DNA of 33,224 nucleotides from an uncultured Verrucomicrobiota bacterium (GTDB lineage: Bacteria; Verrucomicrobiota; Verrucomicrobiia; Limisphaerales; UBA9464): assembly GCA_903854475.1 (NCBI GenBank), contig CAINWP010000329.1, positions 1 through 33,224 of the forward strand, written 5' to 3'. The notes beneath the pieces are model-generated. The model worked only from the letters and a program-made list of their open reading frames with translations. It was not told the origin of the DNA and did no database searches. The number at the start of each line of letters is the position of its first letter. Within the stretch, counting starts at the first letter, position 1. Positions 32,823 to 33,224 of the stretch are shown one piece after another. The position numbers and the translations under genes were made by a program.

Positions 32823-33224
32823 TCAGAAGACCGGCCCGAGTGGCCAGGGCGCGAACTCCTCGTCGCCGAGGCCGGCCTGCTCGCTCTTGGTGCGCTCGCC
32901 GCTGGCGGTGGCCAGGATGGCCTCGAAGATCCGTTCGCCCACCTGGGGGATGGTTTCGCAACCCTCGAGGATCGTTCCCGCATCCAGGTCCATGTCGTCC
33001 TGCATCCAGCGGTAGAGCGGCGTGTGGGTGGACACCTTGAGGCAGGGGGCGGGCTTGCAGCCGTACACGCTGCCACGGCCCGTGGTGAACACGCCGACAT
33101 TGCAGCCGCCGGCCACCAGGCCGGTCATGCTCACGGGGTCGTAGCCCGGGGTGTCCATGAAGCACAGGCCGGGCCCGGTGATCGTTTGGGCATACTGCAG
33201 CACCGACATGAGCGGGGCTTGGCC
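32823..33224 (-). CDS. uxaA: UxaA-family altronate dehydratase (copy 2), C-terminal part only in window
   Basis: The last 134 residues of a second UxaA are visible, running off the right edge in frame (GQAPLMSVLQYAQTITGPGL, then CFMDTPGYDPVSMTGLVAGG). It differs from copy 1 at only about a dozen of the last 128 residues, for example CLKVSTHT for CIKVSTHT and WMQDDMDL for WMEGDIDL. Similarity at DNA level stops just beyond the stop codon. The gene is presumably complete outside the window; the two copies lie in the same orientation about 10 kb apart. Confidence 0.9.
   Translation of the reverse strand, partial: GQAPLMSVLQYAQTITGPGLCFMDTPGYDPVSMTGLVAGGCNVGVFTTGRGSVYGCKPAPCLKVSTHTPLYRWMQDDMDLDAGTILEGCETIPQVGERIFEAILATASGERTKSEQAGLGDEEFAPWPLGPVF

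Noticed and set aside
32823-33224. Second uxaA as an assembly duplicate of the first
   Set aside because: The copies differ at many bases and about a dozen residues of the visible 128, so they are real paralogs.

Overview
The window is GC-rich bacterial DNA, most consistent with a member of the Verrucomicrobiota (inference). The pointers are a DUF1080 (3-keto-disaccharide hydrolase-like) lipoprotein, a PSCyt-type c-heme protein, a PEP-CTERM protein, a prepilin-type FTLIE protein and a SCO protein with an expanded CPLPEFC motif. No rRNA or other phylogenetic marker is present, so the assignment rests on gene content alone. Layout, left to right. (1) 3-1384: a CRISPR array of 19 identical 37-bp repeats and 18 spacers, probably continuing left of the window, followed by a ~200-bp putative leader. 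(2) 1589-15033, all on the minus strand: a complete type III-B (Cmr) effector operon read from right to left as cas10/cmr2, cmr3, cmr4, cmr5, cmr6, cmr1. It is followed by three CARF-type genes (a Csm6-like/TIGR02710 HEPN RNase, a Can2/Card1-like DUF1887 nuclease and an NE0113/Crn1-like ring nuclease with a C-terminal winged-helix-like domain), a miniature DUF2130 gene, then cas1 and cas2. No cas6 is seen. Cas10 keeps its GGDD motif, so cyclic oligoadenylate signalling is expected: Cas10 makes the signal, the HEPN and Can2-like proteins respond to it, and the Crn1-like protein may degrade it or sense it to control transcription. A 10-bp palindrome, CGGACGTCCG, occurs exactly three times in the window, each time in one of the wider gaps of this operon, and an 18-bp palindrome lies just upstream of cas10. 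(3) 15679-22304: ordinary chromosomal genes: a KDG-kinase-like PfkB protein and a GntP permease (sugar-acid use), a membrane protein, a YfcE-type phosphodiesterase, a PSCyt-type c-heme protein, a YgfZ-like folate-binding protein, a DUF1080 lipoprotein with a strong terminator, and tRNA-Ile2(CAT). (4) 22438-33224: a segment bounded by two divergent copies of uxaA (altronate dehydratase-like), the second cut by the window edge. Between them lie a permease C-terminal remnant, an IS256-type transposase remnant, a four-gene operon (PEP-CTERM protein, its non-PEP paralog, pseudopilin, Tat-exported DJ-1/PfpI protein) and a copper/respiration cluster (HMA protein, two SCO1/SenC proteins, RegB-like kinase, RegA-like regulator, c-type cytochrome). 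Near-identical GCGGC-N5-GCC(G/C) inverted repeats precede the HMA operon, the cytochrome gene and the PEP-CTERM operon. They match the general form of RegA/PrrA sites and suggest a local redox regulon that would include the surface-protein operon.
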